This document shows, piece after piece, positions 47,825 to 59,147 of a DNA stretch of 64,000 nucleotides. Position 1 is the first letter of the stretch. Each line of letters opens with the position of its first letter. Under the pieces are notes generated by a model. That model did no database searches and was not told the DNA's origin. It worked only from the letters and a program-made list of their open reading frames with translations. Source of the stretch: Paraconiothyrium sp. Pb-2020 (lineage: Eukaryota > Ascomycota > Dothideomycetes > Pleosporales > Didymosphaeriaceae); the NCBI GenBank assembly GCA_022419385.1, contig JAJUBI010000006.1, positions 1,984,001-2,048,000 on the forward strand. Reading direction: 5' to 3'. Both the position numbers and the translations under genes were made by a program.

Positions 47825-50800
47825 ATGGCTAGTGTTCAGGCAGCCCCGGGCCTCCAGGGCCCTGGGCAGCTTCCCGCTGGCCTGACGAAAGAGATGATCG
47901 GCCAGATCTACCAGGTACGTACATGCACACGTTTCGGCACTCATTACATTTCCTACGCGCATATGCCTGGCGCATGCTTCAATTTACTCGAAGGACAAAC
48001 TAACAGAACACAGAAATACCAACAGATGAGGCAACAAGGCGTTTCCGAGACCGATCCCGAGTTCCTCAAAGCCAAGAACCTTCTCACCCTCGTCCAGAGG
48101 CAGAACAGTGCGCGTCAACAACAGCGGTTGATGCAGCAACAGATGCAGCAGCGTCAAGCTGGTCAAGGCGACCAACAGCCCCAGCAGAACGGCGCTGCGG
48201 GAGGCATGACCAATGGCTCAAAACCTACCGCATCAGCCGACGGCAAGTCTGTGGCTCCCTTGCAAATATCAGGTGCCGCTTCGGCCGGCCAACCTGCCTC
48301 CGCCGATGGCCAGACACCCACATCAGCTTCCGCAGCCGCCCCGGCCTTTACACAGGACCAACTCGTCCTCTTGCGCAAGCAGATCGCAGCTTTCAAGCAT
48401 CTATCAAAAGGCATGGCTCTGCCCTCTCACATGCAGCAGCAGCTCTTCGCGACCCAACAGGCGAAGAAGCAGAGTACTTCTGAGGCTGTTGCTGCCGCTA
48501 GCCAGGTTCTTGAGAATGCGACCCGCGCTGGTAGCGTTGCAACTGCTGGTGTAAATAGCCTTGGTTCCGGTGCGAGTGCTCCTGTGAAACACAAGCACCC
48601 GGATAAGTTTGAGAACCCTTGGGGTACCGATACCGTCAAGAAGGACATCCATTACCTTGCGCACATGTATCGTGCGAATCGACCGTACATCTCCTCCATC
48701 ATGCCGCTTGGCGTGAGTGTGGAGGAGGTCCGAAGAGAGATGAACCTGATCGACCAGCGAGAAAGAGAAGCACGTGAGGTCATTCTGTACAATCGCTTGT
48801 CCGCCCGCAAAGCAGAGTTGGAGAAGATTAGCGCCAATATCGGATCATGGGACACTAGCAAGACTGACACTCCGGAGGACGACGGCAAGGTGAAGCTTGC
48901 ATTGGTCATTGAGCAGAAGATGCTCAATCTGCTTCCCAAGCAACGCCTGTTGCGTAAGCAGATCAGCCGCGAAATGGTTCATGCCGATAATCTCGCTATG
49001 ACTGCCAATCGAACGCTGTACCGCCGACTCAAGAAGCAATCTCTGCGCGAGGCGCGTCTGACGGAGAAGCTCGAGAAGCAACAGCGCGATGCTCGCGAAA
49101 CAAAGGAGAAGAAGAAGCACCACGACTTCATCGAAGCCATCCGCAAGCACCGCCACGAGCTTACCGAAGCCAGCATAGCCCAGCGACAGCGGCTACAGAA
49201 GTTAGGTCGTACCATGATCACGACACATCAAAACATCGAGAAGGAAGAACAGAAGCGGGTCGAGCGTACTGCCAAGCAGCGTCTCCAGGCCTTGAAGTCC
49301 AACGACGAAGAGACCTATCTCAAACTGCTTGGTCAAGCTAAGGACACCCGTATCTCTCACTTGCTCAAGCAGACCGACGGTTTCCTCAAGCAGCTGTCCG
49401 ACTCCGTCAAAGCGCAACAACGAAGTCAGAACAACAGACTGGGCATTCAGCAAGAAGAGTCCTCAGCTGAAGAATCGAGCGAAGATGAGTCTGGCGACGA
49501 AGTCGTACCCCGCCCTGGCAAGAAGCGGACAGACTACTACGAAATCGCTCATCGTGTTAAGGAGGAGGTTACAGCTCAAGCGTCTTGTCTTGTTGGTGGC
49601 ACCCTAAAAGAGTACCAGCTGAAGGGGTTGCAGTGGATGATATCACTCTACAATAACAACTTGAACGGTATCTTGGCTGATGAGATGGGTCTAGGCAAGA
49701 CCATCCAGACAATCAGTCTCATTACGTATCTCATCGAGAAGAAGCAGCAGCCCGGACCTTACCTGGTCATCGTACCTTTGAGTACTCTTACTAATTGGAA
49801 CAATGAATTCGACAAGTGGGCACCTAGCATTTCCAAGATCGTCTACAAAGGGCCTCCTAATCAACGAAAGCAGCACCAACAGCAGATTCGCTGGGGACAG
49901 TTTCAAGTCCTTTTGACAACCTACGAATTCATCATCAAGGACCGGCCGATATTGAGCAAGATCAAATGGCTTCACATGATTGTAGATGAGGGTCACCGAA
50001 TGAAGAACCAGAACTCCAAGCTCAGCAGCACGATCACCCAGTATTACACAACGCGTTACCGCTTGATTCTGACAGGAACGCCTCTGCAGAATAATCTTGT
50101 TGAGTTATGGGCGATGCTCAACTTCGTTCTACCTACCATTTTCAAATCATCCAAATCGTTCGACGAATGGTTCAATACGCCTTTTGCCAACACAGGTGGC
50201 CAAGACAAGATGGAGATGACCGAGGAGGAACAGCTGCTCGTTATTCGTCGTCTGCATAAAGTTCTCCGCCCATTCTTGCTTCGCCGATTGAAGAAGGACG
50301 TCGAGAAAGACTTGCCAGACAAGACCGAGCGCGTCATCAAGTGCAATTTCTCCGCACTGCAAGCGAAGCTCTACAAACAACTTGTCACAAACTCAAGCAT
50401 CTCAGTCAGCGATGGCAAAGGTGGCAAGACTGGTATGCGTGGTTTGAGCAACATGCTTATGCAGCTGCGAAAAGTTTGCAACCATCCATTCGTGTTCGAG
50501 GCTGTTGAAGATCAAATGAACCCTTCCAAGCTGTCCAATGACTTGCTTTGGCGAACGGCCGGAAAGTTCGAGTTGCTGGACCGGATCTTGCCCAAGTTCA
50601 AAGCTACCGGTCACCGTGTTCTCATGTTCTTCCAGATGACGCAGATCATGAACATCATGGAAGATTTCTTGCGGTTACGTGGAATGCAATACATGCGTCT
50701 TGACGGATCAACAAAGGCCGACGACCGCTCCGATCTTCTGAAGGATTTCAATGCGCCAAACTCACCGTACTTCTGCTTCCTCCTCTCGACTCGTGCAGGA

Positions 50801-52129
50801 GGTCTTGGTCTTAACTTACAGACCGCCGATACCGTCATAATCTTCGACTCCGACTGGAATCCTCATCAGGATCTGCAGGCCCAGGATCGTGCGCATCGTA
50901 TCGGTCAGAAGAATGAAGTTCGCATCCTTCGTCTTATCACAACCAACTCGGTCGAGGAGAAGATTCTTGAGCGAGCAAACTACAAATTGGACATGGACGG
51001 CAAAGTCATTCAAGCTGGTAAATTCGATAACAGGTCTACAGAAACTGAACGTGACGCGATGTTGCGTATCATGTTGGATTCTGCGGAGGCAGTGGAGAAC
51101 ATGGAGCAGGATGAGATGGATGACGAAGACCTGAATGTTATCATGCAGCGAAACGAGGGTGAACTGGAACTATTTCGAGAGATGGACAAAGAGCGTGCAG
51201 CAAACGATCCTTATGGTCCAGGAAAGAAGTTCCCACGTCTTCTGAGCGAGCCTGAACTGCCCGATATTTGGCTTCAGGACGACAACGCCGTTCCCGAGCC
51301 TGTTGAAGAGGTCCCAGTTGGACGAGGTGCTCGCGAGCGAACACGAGTCAAATATGATGACGGTCTCACAGAGGAGCAGTGGCTTGAAGCGGTCGACAAC
51401 TCTGATGATGACATCGATGCAGCTGTTGCGCGCAAGGAAGCTAAGATTGCCAAGCGCTCAAAGAACAAACAGATACGTATGGGCGGGGACCTCGGTGACT
51501 CGCCAGCACCTTCACGCGAGGAATCCGAGGAGCCACAGCCCAAGAAGCGTGGCAGGAAGCCCAAGGAGGTGAAGCGCAAGGCCGATGAGGCCTCCCTGGA
51601 CGGAGACCCTGGCCCTCGCAAGCGCGGTCGACCAGCTCCTAAGGTGGCAGAGACGCTCAACCCCGAGCAGCGGGCCGCACTGCAGAAGATCGTCAACGAA
51701 GCCTACGAAGCCCTGAACGATCTGGAGGTCACGGACCCCAACGAGCCAGATCTTCCGCCTCGCGGCATCATCGACCCATTCATTGAACTCCCCGACAAGT
51801 ACGATTATCCCGATTATTACCAGCTCATCAAGAACCCGATTTGCATGCAGATGATCAAGAAGAAGATCAACAAAAAGGAGTACCAATCCCTCAAGCACTT
51901 CCGTGCAGACATTGCTCTCCTCTGCAATAATTGCCGAACGTACAATGAGGATCAGAGTTTGCTCTACAAAGACGCAAACCTGATCGAGGCGACGCTCGAT
52001 GCAAAGTTGGCTGAGGCTACCATAGACTATCCCGAGTGGCAAAACTTTAACGACAGGGACGACAGCTCGGTGAACGGGGGAATGAGCACAGGCCTTCCCA
52101 GCGCTGTCGGCACGCCTAGGGCGATATGA
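47825..52129 (+). CDS. snf2: SWI/SNF-RSC chromatin-remodelling ATPase (Snf2/Sth1 type)
   Basis: Catalytic subunit of a nucleosome-remodelling complex. Two exons, 47825-47914 and 48014-52129, about 1401 aa. The 99-nt intron has good GTACGT and CACAG ends and contains no in-frame stop. Domain order is QLQ at about residues 141-176 (FTQDQLVLLRKQIAAFKHL); charged HSA region about 370-450; helicase ATPase about 560-1050 with GLGKT (Walker A, about 589), DEGH (about 687), 'ILTGTPLQNNL' and 'QAQDRAHRIGQ' (motif VI); SnAC region after it; AT-hook-like KKRGRKPK and RKRGRP; C-terminal bromodomain about 1250-1370 with 'DYYQLIKNPICMQMI'. The domain set is that of Snf2/Sth1/Brahma. Which of the yeast paralogues it corresponds to cannot be settled here, so the symbol is approximate. 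Confidence 0.95.
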   Translation: MASVQAAPGLQGPGQLPAGLTKEMIGQIYQVRTCTRFGTHYISYAHMPGACFNLLEGQTNRTQKYQQMRQQGVSETDPEFLKAKNLLTLVQRQNSARQQQRLMQQQMQQRQAGQGDQQPQQNGAAGGMTNGSKPTASADGKSVAPLQISGAASAGQPASADGQTPTSASAAAPAFTQDQLVLLRKQIAAFKHLSKGMALPSHMQQQLFATQQAKKQSTSEAVAAASQVLENATRAGSVATAGVNSLGSGASAPVKHKHPDKFENPWGTDTVKKDIHYLAHMYRANRPYISSIMPLGVSVEEVRREMNLIDQREREAREVILYNRLSARKAELEKISANIGSWDTSKTDTPEDDGKVKLALVIEQKMLNLLPKQRLLRKQISREMVHADNLAMTANRTLYRRLKKQSLREARLTEKLEKQQRDARETKEKKKHHDFIEAIRKHRHELTEASIAQRQRLQKLGRTMITTHQNIEKEEQKRVERTAKQRLQALKSNDEETYLKLLGQAKDTRISHLLKQTDGFLKQLSDSVKAQQRSQNNRLGIQQEESSAEESSEDESGDEVVPRPGKKRTDYYEIAHRVKEEVTAQASCLVGGTLKEYQLKGLQWMISLYNNNLNGILADEMGLGKTIQTISLITYLIEKKQQPGPYLVIVPLSTLTNWNNEFDKWAPSISKIVYKGPPNQRKQHQQQIRWGQFQVLLTTYEFIIKDRPILSKIKWLHMIVDEGHRMKNQNSKLSSTITQYYTTRYRLILTGTPLQNNLVELWAMLNFVLPTIFKSSKSFDEWFNTPFANTGGQDKMEMTEEEQLLVIRRLHKVLRPFLLRRLKKDVEKDLPDKTERVIKCNFSALQAKLYKQLVTNSSISVSDGKGGKTGMRGLSNMLMQLRKVCNHPFVFEAVEDQMNPSKLSNDLLWRTAGKFELLDRILPKFKATGHRVLMFFQMTQIMNIMEDFLRLRGMQYMRLDGSTKADDRSDLLKDFNAPNSPYFCFLLSTRAGGLGLNLQTADTVIIFDSDWNPHQDLQAQDRAHRIGQKNEVRILRLITTNSVEEKILERANYKLDMDGKVIQAGKFDNRSTETERDAMLRIMLDSAEAVENMEQDEMDDEDLNVIMQRNEGELELFREMDKERAANDPYGPGKKFPRLLSEPELPDIWLQDDNAVPEPVEEVPVGRGARERTRVKYDDGLTEEQWLEAVDNSDDDIDAAVARKEAKIAKRSKNKQIRMGGDLGDSPAPSREESEEPQPKKRGRKPKEVKRKADEASLDGDPGPRKRGRPAPKVAETLNPEQRAALQKIVNEAYEALNDLEVTDPNEPDLPPRGIIDPFIELPDKYDYPDYYQLIKNPICMQMIKKKINKKEYQSLKHFRADIALLCNNCRTYNEDQSLLYKDANLIEATLDAKLAEATIDYPEWQNFNDRDDSSVNGGMSTGLPSAVGTPRAI

Positions 52130-53598
52130 GCGACTCAAGTGTAGGTTACACCTGCTTACACGTACTGTTGGTAGCCACTGACTTTCGCAGGTTGAAAGGT
52201 TCTGTACATTATTATAGACTTTCGAGGTGCATGACTTGACCAACCTGGCTGTCACTTTCCTGTGTGCAAGACCTCCGCCAGCCTTCAGCACCCGCGACTT
52301 GCACGCCTCTTCCCTCCTTCCCCGGATGTCTTTTCCAAGCTGTATAATCCTGTTTTGGCTGGCTACATGGGGCGCGCGGTATTTTCGTTTCTTGTCACCC
52401 ACATATCCGGGTACCCCTTACATGTGGGGTGACTCTTTCACTGGGTCGGGCGCAAGGAGTGTTTTTGATCCCTTCTACACTGGAAACATTTTCGGATACG
52501 ATTGATGTGGTTTGGCGAAGGTGGACTTTGATCAGGCCTTGGAGCCGAACAGAACCCACGGCTTTAGGTCGGGATGCGATACGGATATAGTTTGAGTCGA
52601 ATCGAATGAAATGCATCTGCATGTCACGAACTTGTCTCTTCATGTGGGCTCTTTAGACGCGTGCATTCCCATTGTTCGATGCTAGTGTGACTCCCATTTA
52701 CATACACCAAGGACCTTCACTGCGGCAGCCCGGTTCAACGTCCGCGGATTACACTCAGTACAATGCCGTGCGCTGCATGCAGTATCCATAAACGCAAGGC
52801 TTCCCGCCTGACGTCACGCACTGCAGCACCGTTCACTTACTAACGAAAACAAAGTGATCGCATGGTCCGTTGTCGACGCTAACATATGCACGACATGGCT
52901 AGCGTACGGTGAGACGGCACAGCAAACGGGGAAAACAAAGTCCACAGCCGGGGGAGTTTGGCTCTGGGAAGCGAAGCGAACGCGTGGGCCACACGTCATT
53001 GTCGGTATGGGGAACTTGAAAGCGGTGTGATCGACTTAAAGTGGAGTGGAGTGGAGTGGAGTTGATGTGCAGATGCGCAGATGTAGAGATGGTGCTAGGG
53101 CTAGGGCATAATCTGTTCGCCCATCGTATGTGTGCGCAAGTGGCAGTTTGTATCTGCCGGCGCCATGTCGCGAACTCTTGCTGTTTGCGGAATTCGGTCG
53201 GCGTAGTTCGATTAATGCACAATATCATAGAACACACAAGAGTCACATTGGTAGATCAGACTCTTCTGGAGTATCTTAACCGTAATTCATTTCCATTCAG
53301 TCGTGCCACTTTCATGAAGAGAGGGCGATATCTACATGATCGCTCCAGCCTGTCAGAAACGCCTTGCTTGCCATGCTATATCCAGAAGAAAGCCTGCCGC
53401 ACCGAACCGCTGACACAGAGATATATATACGTACTCGCAACGCCGTGAAAGAGGCCTAGGCCCGCGCAAGCCTTGTGTATTCCATGTGCGCGTCAATGCA
53501 AGGGGACATTTCAGGTACCAACTCCAACCGGCTCTCCGACGCTCACTTCCTCATGAGAGACGCTCCTCCTTTGGTAATCATTGGACAGAGTCTTCGCC
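52130..53598. other. Intergenic, convergent 3' ends
   Basis: 1.5 kb between the Snf2 stop and the sugar-transporter stop. Only short open frames. It includes the pentanucleotide repeat at 53041. Confidence 0.5.
53041..53060. repeat. (GTGGA)4 microsatellite
   Basis: Four perfect copies of the pentamer GTGGA in non-coding sequence. Confidence 0.9.
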
Positions 53599-55683
53599 TC
53601 AAGACGGACGCCTTCGCCTCGAGATGATTATCTCGGGGTCCTCCTTTTCTTCCGCCACCCTCAGTGTAAGCCATGCAGCAACGAGCGCACAGCACCCTCC
53701 GAATCTCAGTACCCACGCAACGCTATTATCGCCCGGAGTCCCTCTCGGCTTCTGCAACAGTCTGAATATGATGGAGCTGAACAGCGTAGCAATGACCTGC
53801 GGTGCCGCAATGGCCACGTTGTGAATTCCCAATATAACACCCGCCTGATCAGCAGTCCCCAGCTGCAGCGTCGTCTTCACCAGCAGTGATGCGGGAAGCT
53901 TCGCGGTCGCTTGGGTCTGGACGTAGGAGACCGCGACGCATAGCATCGCGCTTAGAAATCTCGGAGGAGAGGAGCGCAAAGGGTGCCCAGTTTGTGAGTG
54001 CCCAGGGGATGCCAATGAGGCCTACCAAAATGGTTGCGGAGGTTGTGCCGCGAACGAAGAAGGTAGCAACCATAAGGGCAGCGAACATCAGATGCGAGAT
54101 GAACCAACCGCGGCGCAGTGTGAGGCTTTGGATTTGGAGGATGTTGCTGTACTCAGCGAGGCGTGTCGACAGACTCTTAGTATGTCGGGAGCTTCGGCTG
54201 GTTTCCTTGAGCGAAAAATAGCCTGAACCTGCTAGTCCACCGGGTGTTCCAGGCGTCATGGGCGTCATGGGCGTTGTCGCGCCGCCTGCTGCTTGGGGCG
54301 CGGAGTACGTGGGAGGAATGATGAAAGGGAGGAAGACAGAGGCGGCGAACGTTGTGATGGCGAAGATCAGAAGGGCACCTGTTCCAACACGGGTGCCCTC
54401 TTCTAGTACGTTAGTAATTTGCTCGTCGGTCATATTTGGGTTCTTCTCGTATTCTTGGTCGAAGTAGAGGTCACCAATGTATGTCGTGATGTAAAACAAG
54501 AAGGGGAACCAGCCGATCCAGGCCAAGAACTGAACTTCGCAGACTCTTTTGATTTGTAGAGGTAGCGAGCGTACGCTACGAGCCAAGGATGTGAAAAAAT
54601 TGAGGAGGCCTTCTTGAGGGGTCGGAGGTCCTTCGAAGCTAGGGTCTCTTTCCGATACCGCGGCGCAGCTTATACCGACAGTGATGGCCATGATGATGCA
54701 CGCAATGGCGCAAAGCACTTTGAATTGGGTGGAGCCGAAGAACGGAAAGTATCTAGGAAGGTCGGCTTTTCCGGCGAGATAGCCAAGGATATTGCCTATA
54801 CCAGAAGCACGAATCATCCAGGCGTTTGCGGCTTCTTGTTGGTGGGTCGGGGCGACGTCAACGATGTATGCTCGAATTCCAGCTTGGACTAAGTTGCCGT
54901 TAATACCGACATGCTAGAATCAGCCTGAAATAGGATGAGCACTTACTGACGTTGATAGCGAAGTCCAGCACGTATACGAACAGCACGGCGAAGAGCATAA
55001 TGCTTGTCTTCACGAAGTCACCCTCGCGGTTGGCGCCAAAGACGCCTAGAAAGCCACCCACGATTTCGGCAGCCCAAGCTAAAACCATCAAGGAGACAAT
55101 GGTGGCAGCTGCACCGCCCACAATGAAGGGTCGTCTCTTACCCCACTTTATGCGGCAGTTGTCGCTCTTCATTCCAACGTAAGGTTGAACCAATGCGCCT
55201 GACAGAGGGCCAGCTATCCACACTAGCGCAAGCATAGACTTGCTGAGGCCGAGAGAGAGTAGGTATGGCTGGTACCGTCAGCTCGCTCGCTCTATCTGTC
55301 AACCTCGAAGTCCCACTTACCGAGCCGTTGGAAGTTTCGACAGACCAACCGATCTGCAGACCAAGACCCCCTAGAGTCAGCAAGAACAGAAAGAAACTGC
55401 TCTTAGTCTCATCCTGGTCGTAGTCACCCTGCCAATCCTCACTATCGATCGGAGAGATGACCTTGTGTAAATCTTCTATATCCTCCGACAACCGCGGGCG
55501 CATCAAGGGCGAGGCTTCGCTGATAATTTGCTCCATGGGCCGATCGTTGGAATTGCGGCGGAAGGAGACGTTCTTGCGGGCATCTGTGTCTAGGCGGGGT
55601 CGCGGAGGGAAGAGAGGAGAGGCAAGCGACGAATGCGGCGAGTTGGTCGACGAGGACACGAGGGCTGGACGCTTGGGCGGCAT
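53599..55683 (-). CDS. GPH-family sugar (sucrose/alpha-glucoside) transporter, one frame break
   Basis: Proton-coupled transporter of the glycoside-pentoside-hexuronide family, related to S. pombe Sut1 and plant SUTs. Modelled exons are 55321-55683, 54947-55268 and 53599-54888 (introns 52 and 58 nt). After a disordered N-terminus of about 90 residues come helix 1 'FFLFLLTLGGLGLQIGWSVE', 'WIAGPLSGALVQPYVG', 'DNCRIKWGKRRPFIVGGA' (the family's R.GRRRPFI-like loop), 'NVIQAGIRAYIVDVAP' and 'EVQFLAWIGWFPFLFYIT'. A Thr/Pro/Gly-rich central loop (ATTPMTPMTPGTPG) is followed by helices up to 'AGVILGIHNVAIAAPQV'. Before this last block the frame slips: a run of four G (53857-53860 on minus) gives a stop, and three would continue AGTADQAGVILG. 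The summed exon length has one base in excess. Likely a homopolymer error. Substrate is inferred from family only. Confidence 0.85.
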
Positions 55684-56512
55684 GGTGACTTGGGCGGACG
55701 CTGTGCGGGTCCGGCGTGCTCAGCAGGTGTTGTTGTGGTGGCAGGTAGGAATGGTTCGCGCACGGCGGGCGGCGAGGTAAACGAACAGACGGGCGATATA
55801 GTGGCGTGTTTTGCCAGATGCGACGCTAGCTGATGGAGCACGAGTATGGGCACAGAAACAAAAATGCCATGTTCTGCCCGCCGCAAAATATCACAGGGAG
55901 GAGGCGTGGATGCGGAGGTTGGGAACGAATGACTGAGTAGCAAGGTGTAGGATGGAGAACAGGGAAGGCTGCAAGACAATGAGGTCAGCGGTAGCGGGGC
56001 GGTCAGTAACTCGTAGCAGGATGCAGAGAAGAAGTCTAGGCTAGGCTAGCGAAGAAGATGCTAGAGCGGGCGGTGAAAGGTCATGCAGGCGCTCACAGCG
56101 GATTAACCAGCGATGACGTTGGCGCGGCTCCCGGGGCACATTGCACTAGACGCGCGCATCCCTGCCAGGGCGCTAGCTGCAACGGGAGAACGTGGCTTTT
56201 CGAGACGTCCGCTCGTGTTGCGACGCCGCAGCTGTTGAGCGCGTGGAGATATCACCAGATACCAGCACACAGCCAGGCACCGTTCCAAGCACCCTCGCAC
56301 ACGAGCGCCCGCAAACCTTCCCTCACGCAGCAGCCCCGGTGTCGAGAACGCGCTCGGCGGCGTGGCACGTTACACCCAGCACCCAAGCACCCAAGGCTGC
56401 AGCTCAGTTGCTGCCCTGCGTTGTCCGAGCAGCCACCTTTCCTCTCTGCGCGACCGTCGCGCGCAAACGACCAACGTCTTCCATGATAGCGCCGCTTTCC
56501 TGAGAGCCCAGC
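55684..56512. promoter_or_regulatory. Divergent promoter region, transporter / Nhx1
   Basis: 829 nt between opposite starts. Overlapping open frames on both strands lack coding signs. Presumed to contain both promoters and leaders. Confidence 0.5.
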
Positions 56513-58686
56513 ATGGCCTCCGCAGCAGCGGGATGGGTTGTCAACGAGCTGCTCAGTATGCGTCCCAACCTACAGCACCAATATTGCGGCATGTGCATGG
56601 ACACTGACACACATACAGAGCGACAGACGACCGACGCAGACGACGATGGTCAGATGCCCTTCCCTCTCCCGTATTCCGTCTTATCTCTAACAAGCCGACA
56701 GAGAACCCTGAGGCGGGCCAGAAGGAGATATTCACGTCATGGGGACTGTCCATTCTGATCTCCCTGCTCATCATCGCCCTGTTCACAAGCTACATCCTGC
56801 AGACGCGGAAAATACAGGCCGTACACGAGACTGTACTGTCTATCTTCGCTGGAATGTTCGTGGGCCTGATCTTGCGGTTGACAGCTGCGGCGTCGGTTCG
56901 CGAGACTGTGAGCTTCGACTATCAGATGTTCTTCAATCTTCTACTACCACCTATCATCTTGTCATCTGGGTATGAGCTGCATCAAGTATGCTTCACTTGC
57001 TCCACAGTGCGCCAATGACTGACCATGTCAGGGCAACTTCTTCCGCCATATTAGCACCATCCTAACCTTCGCCTTCGCCGGCACCTTCATATCCGCCGTA
57101 GTACTAGGTGTCATACTGTTTTTGTGGACGAGAATACCGTTAGATGGCTTCAAGATCAACTTTGTCGAGGCTATGTCGGTCGGCGCGACACTTTCGGCCA
57201 CGGACCCCGTTACTATCCTCGCAATCTTTAACACGTATAAAGTCGAGCCCAAACTGTACACCATCATCTTTGGAGAATCGATCCTGAACGATGCCATCGC
57301 AATCGTCTTGTTCGAGACGGCGCAGAAGTACAAGGACGGAGCTGAGAAGCTTGGTATACTAAGCCTGTTCGAAGCTATTGGTATCTTCTTCGGTGTCTTC
57401 TTTGGGAGCTTGTTCATCGGGGTCATGGTGGGGATCGCCGCCTCTCTGACCCTCAAATTTACGTACATCCGACGCTTCCCAAAGACGGAGAGCTGTCTCA
57501 TCATTCTCATTGCTTACTTGACGTACTTTTTTTCCAATGCCATCCACATGTCTGGTAAGTCCATCTCCTTGTCACTCATTTCTAAATCCTGATCCAGATA
57601 GGCATTGTGAGTCTGCTTTTCTGCGGGATCTGCATGAAACACTACGCCTACCACAACATGTCTCGCCGCACCCAATTGACGACAAAGTTCGTCTTCCAAA
57701 CCACGGCGCAACTTTCTGAGAACTTCATCTTCATCTACCTCGGTATCTCCCTATTCAGCTATGACGACTACAAGCCCTTATTTATCCTCATCACCGTTAT
57801 TGGAATCTGCGCTGCCCGCTGGGCCGCCGTCTTCCCGCTCGCCAAGGTAGTGAATGCCGTGAGTAGGTACAGAAGCAGACGCCACGGCGCCCCTGACACG
57901 GGAGAAGAACTTCCCTACTCGCATCAGGTAATGATGTATTGGGCCGGTCTCCGCGGCGCTGTCGGCGTTGCCCTCGCTGCAGGTCTATCCGGCCCCAACG
58001 GAGACACACTACGCGCAACCGTCCTCATCGTCGTCGTCCTCACCGTCATTATTTTCGGTGGCACCACAGCGCGCATGCTCGAGATCCTCGGTATTCGCAC
58101 TGGCGTCGTCGAAGAGATAGACTCCGACGACGAATTCGACATTGAGGCCATAAATGGTGGGACATACTCCAAAAGTCGGGGGCAGGGATTTGGCCACACG
58201 CCGCGCCCGAGTCAGAACGGATTCGCCCTCTCGAGTGTTGACGGAAGGGAGGGTGCGTATAGCAGTAGCAGCGGACACACTCCACCCAGTCGTCCCACAC
58301 TCTCGAGCAGGAGAGGTAGCAGTAAGCCTCGCCGCAAAGACGGCGCAGATCAAGGCCTTCTCAGCCCTGTTGACAGCGGCTCCCTTTCTTCCGACGACGA
58401 AAACGATCTTGACCTGCCGCCCAGCGCGCGGAGATCGCCAAATCGCGTGGCCTCGCCGCTTACGCCGGAGGCGCCGTATCCGACGTCAGGCAGCATCAGG
58501 CCTCCGACGAGCGGCGGTGCGGACGGGAGCAGTAGAGTGGCAACGGCGACAGGCGCAGTGAAGCAGCTCATCAGCGATATCAGTCAGGATCCGGCGAATG
58601 CGTTCAAGCAGATTGACGATGGGTTCTTGAAGCCGCATTTGTTGCTCGATCCAAAGAGTGGAGGGGGTGGCCCGAGTAACGCGTGA
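56513..58686 (+). CDS. NHX1: Endosomal Na+(K+)/H+ exchanger Nhx1
   Basis: CPA1-family exchanger of late endosome/Golgi that sets organelle pH and affects vesicle traffic. Exons are 56513-56555, 56619-56648 (30 nt), 56702-56985, 57032-57554 and 57602-58686, about 654 aa; all joins GT..AG and in phase. The start lies in MASAAAGWVVNELL. Membrane signatures are 'FFNLLLPPIILSSGYEL' (amiloride-binding-like segment), 'GATLSATDPVTILAIF' and ESILNDA with the exchange residues Asn205-Asp206, 'FSNAIHMSGIVSLLFCGI', and 'YWAGLRGAVGVALA'. The C-terminal 200 residues are cytosolic, Ser/Pro/Gly-rich and end in GGGGPSNA. The micro-exon 2 encodes an acidic patch (TTDADDD) near the N-terminus. Reading frame intact. 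Confidence 0.94.
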
Positions 58687-59147
58687 GGCTTGAGCATCGA
58701 ATTGTGCATGAACATCAAGTCAGGCATGAGTGGCGTTTGGGGAGTTTAGCTGCCTTGACGCGGGAAAATGGGATGCGTTTCGTAGCTGGGAAGGAATATC
58801 CGGCTTTGCCATAGGCAGATGTATTGTATCGCCTTTTATGTCTACGATCCAGTGCGTGTGGGCACACTTGATGATTCACGTGTGCTTAAGAGACAAGGAG
58901 CTTTCTATGCATATGGCTTTGAGCTTGGAGAGCATGTAGGGCTGTCTATGTCTATGCACCATCGTGAAACGCCTTCTACGTCCGAGCACAAGTATCCACT
59001 GGTGACGCGTTAATTCAAGATACTATATTACAACATCATTCATTACACATGACTGGCAGACTCAACGAAATCTAAGGGGTATCGCGCTGAATCTACAGGA
59101 AAACTCCAAACTGTGGCAGTATAACACTCGCAGCGTGCCGAAGAGTT
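58687..59147. other. Intergenic, convergent 3' ends
   Basis: 461 nt between stops of Nhx1 and the SxIP-motif protein; no gene seen. Confidence 0.6.

Noticed and set aside
53094..53106. Telomere-like CTAGGGCTAGGG
   Set aside because: Only two imperfect copies in an internal region; not a telomeric array.
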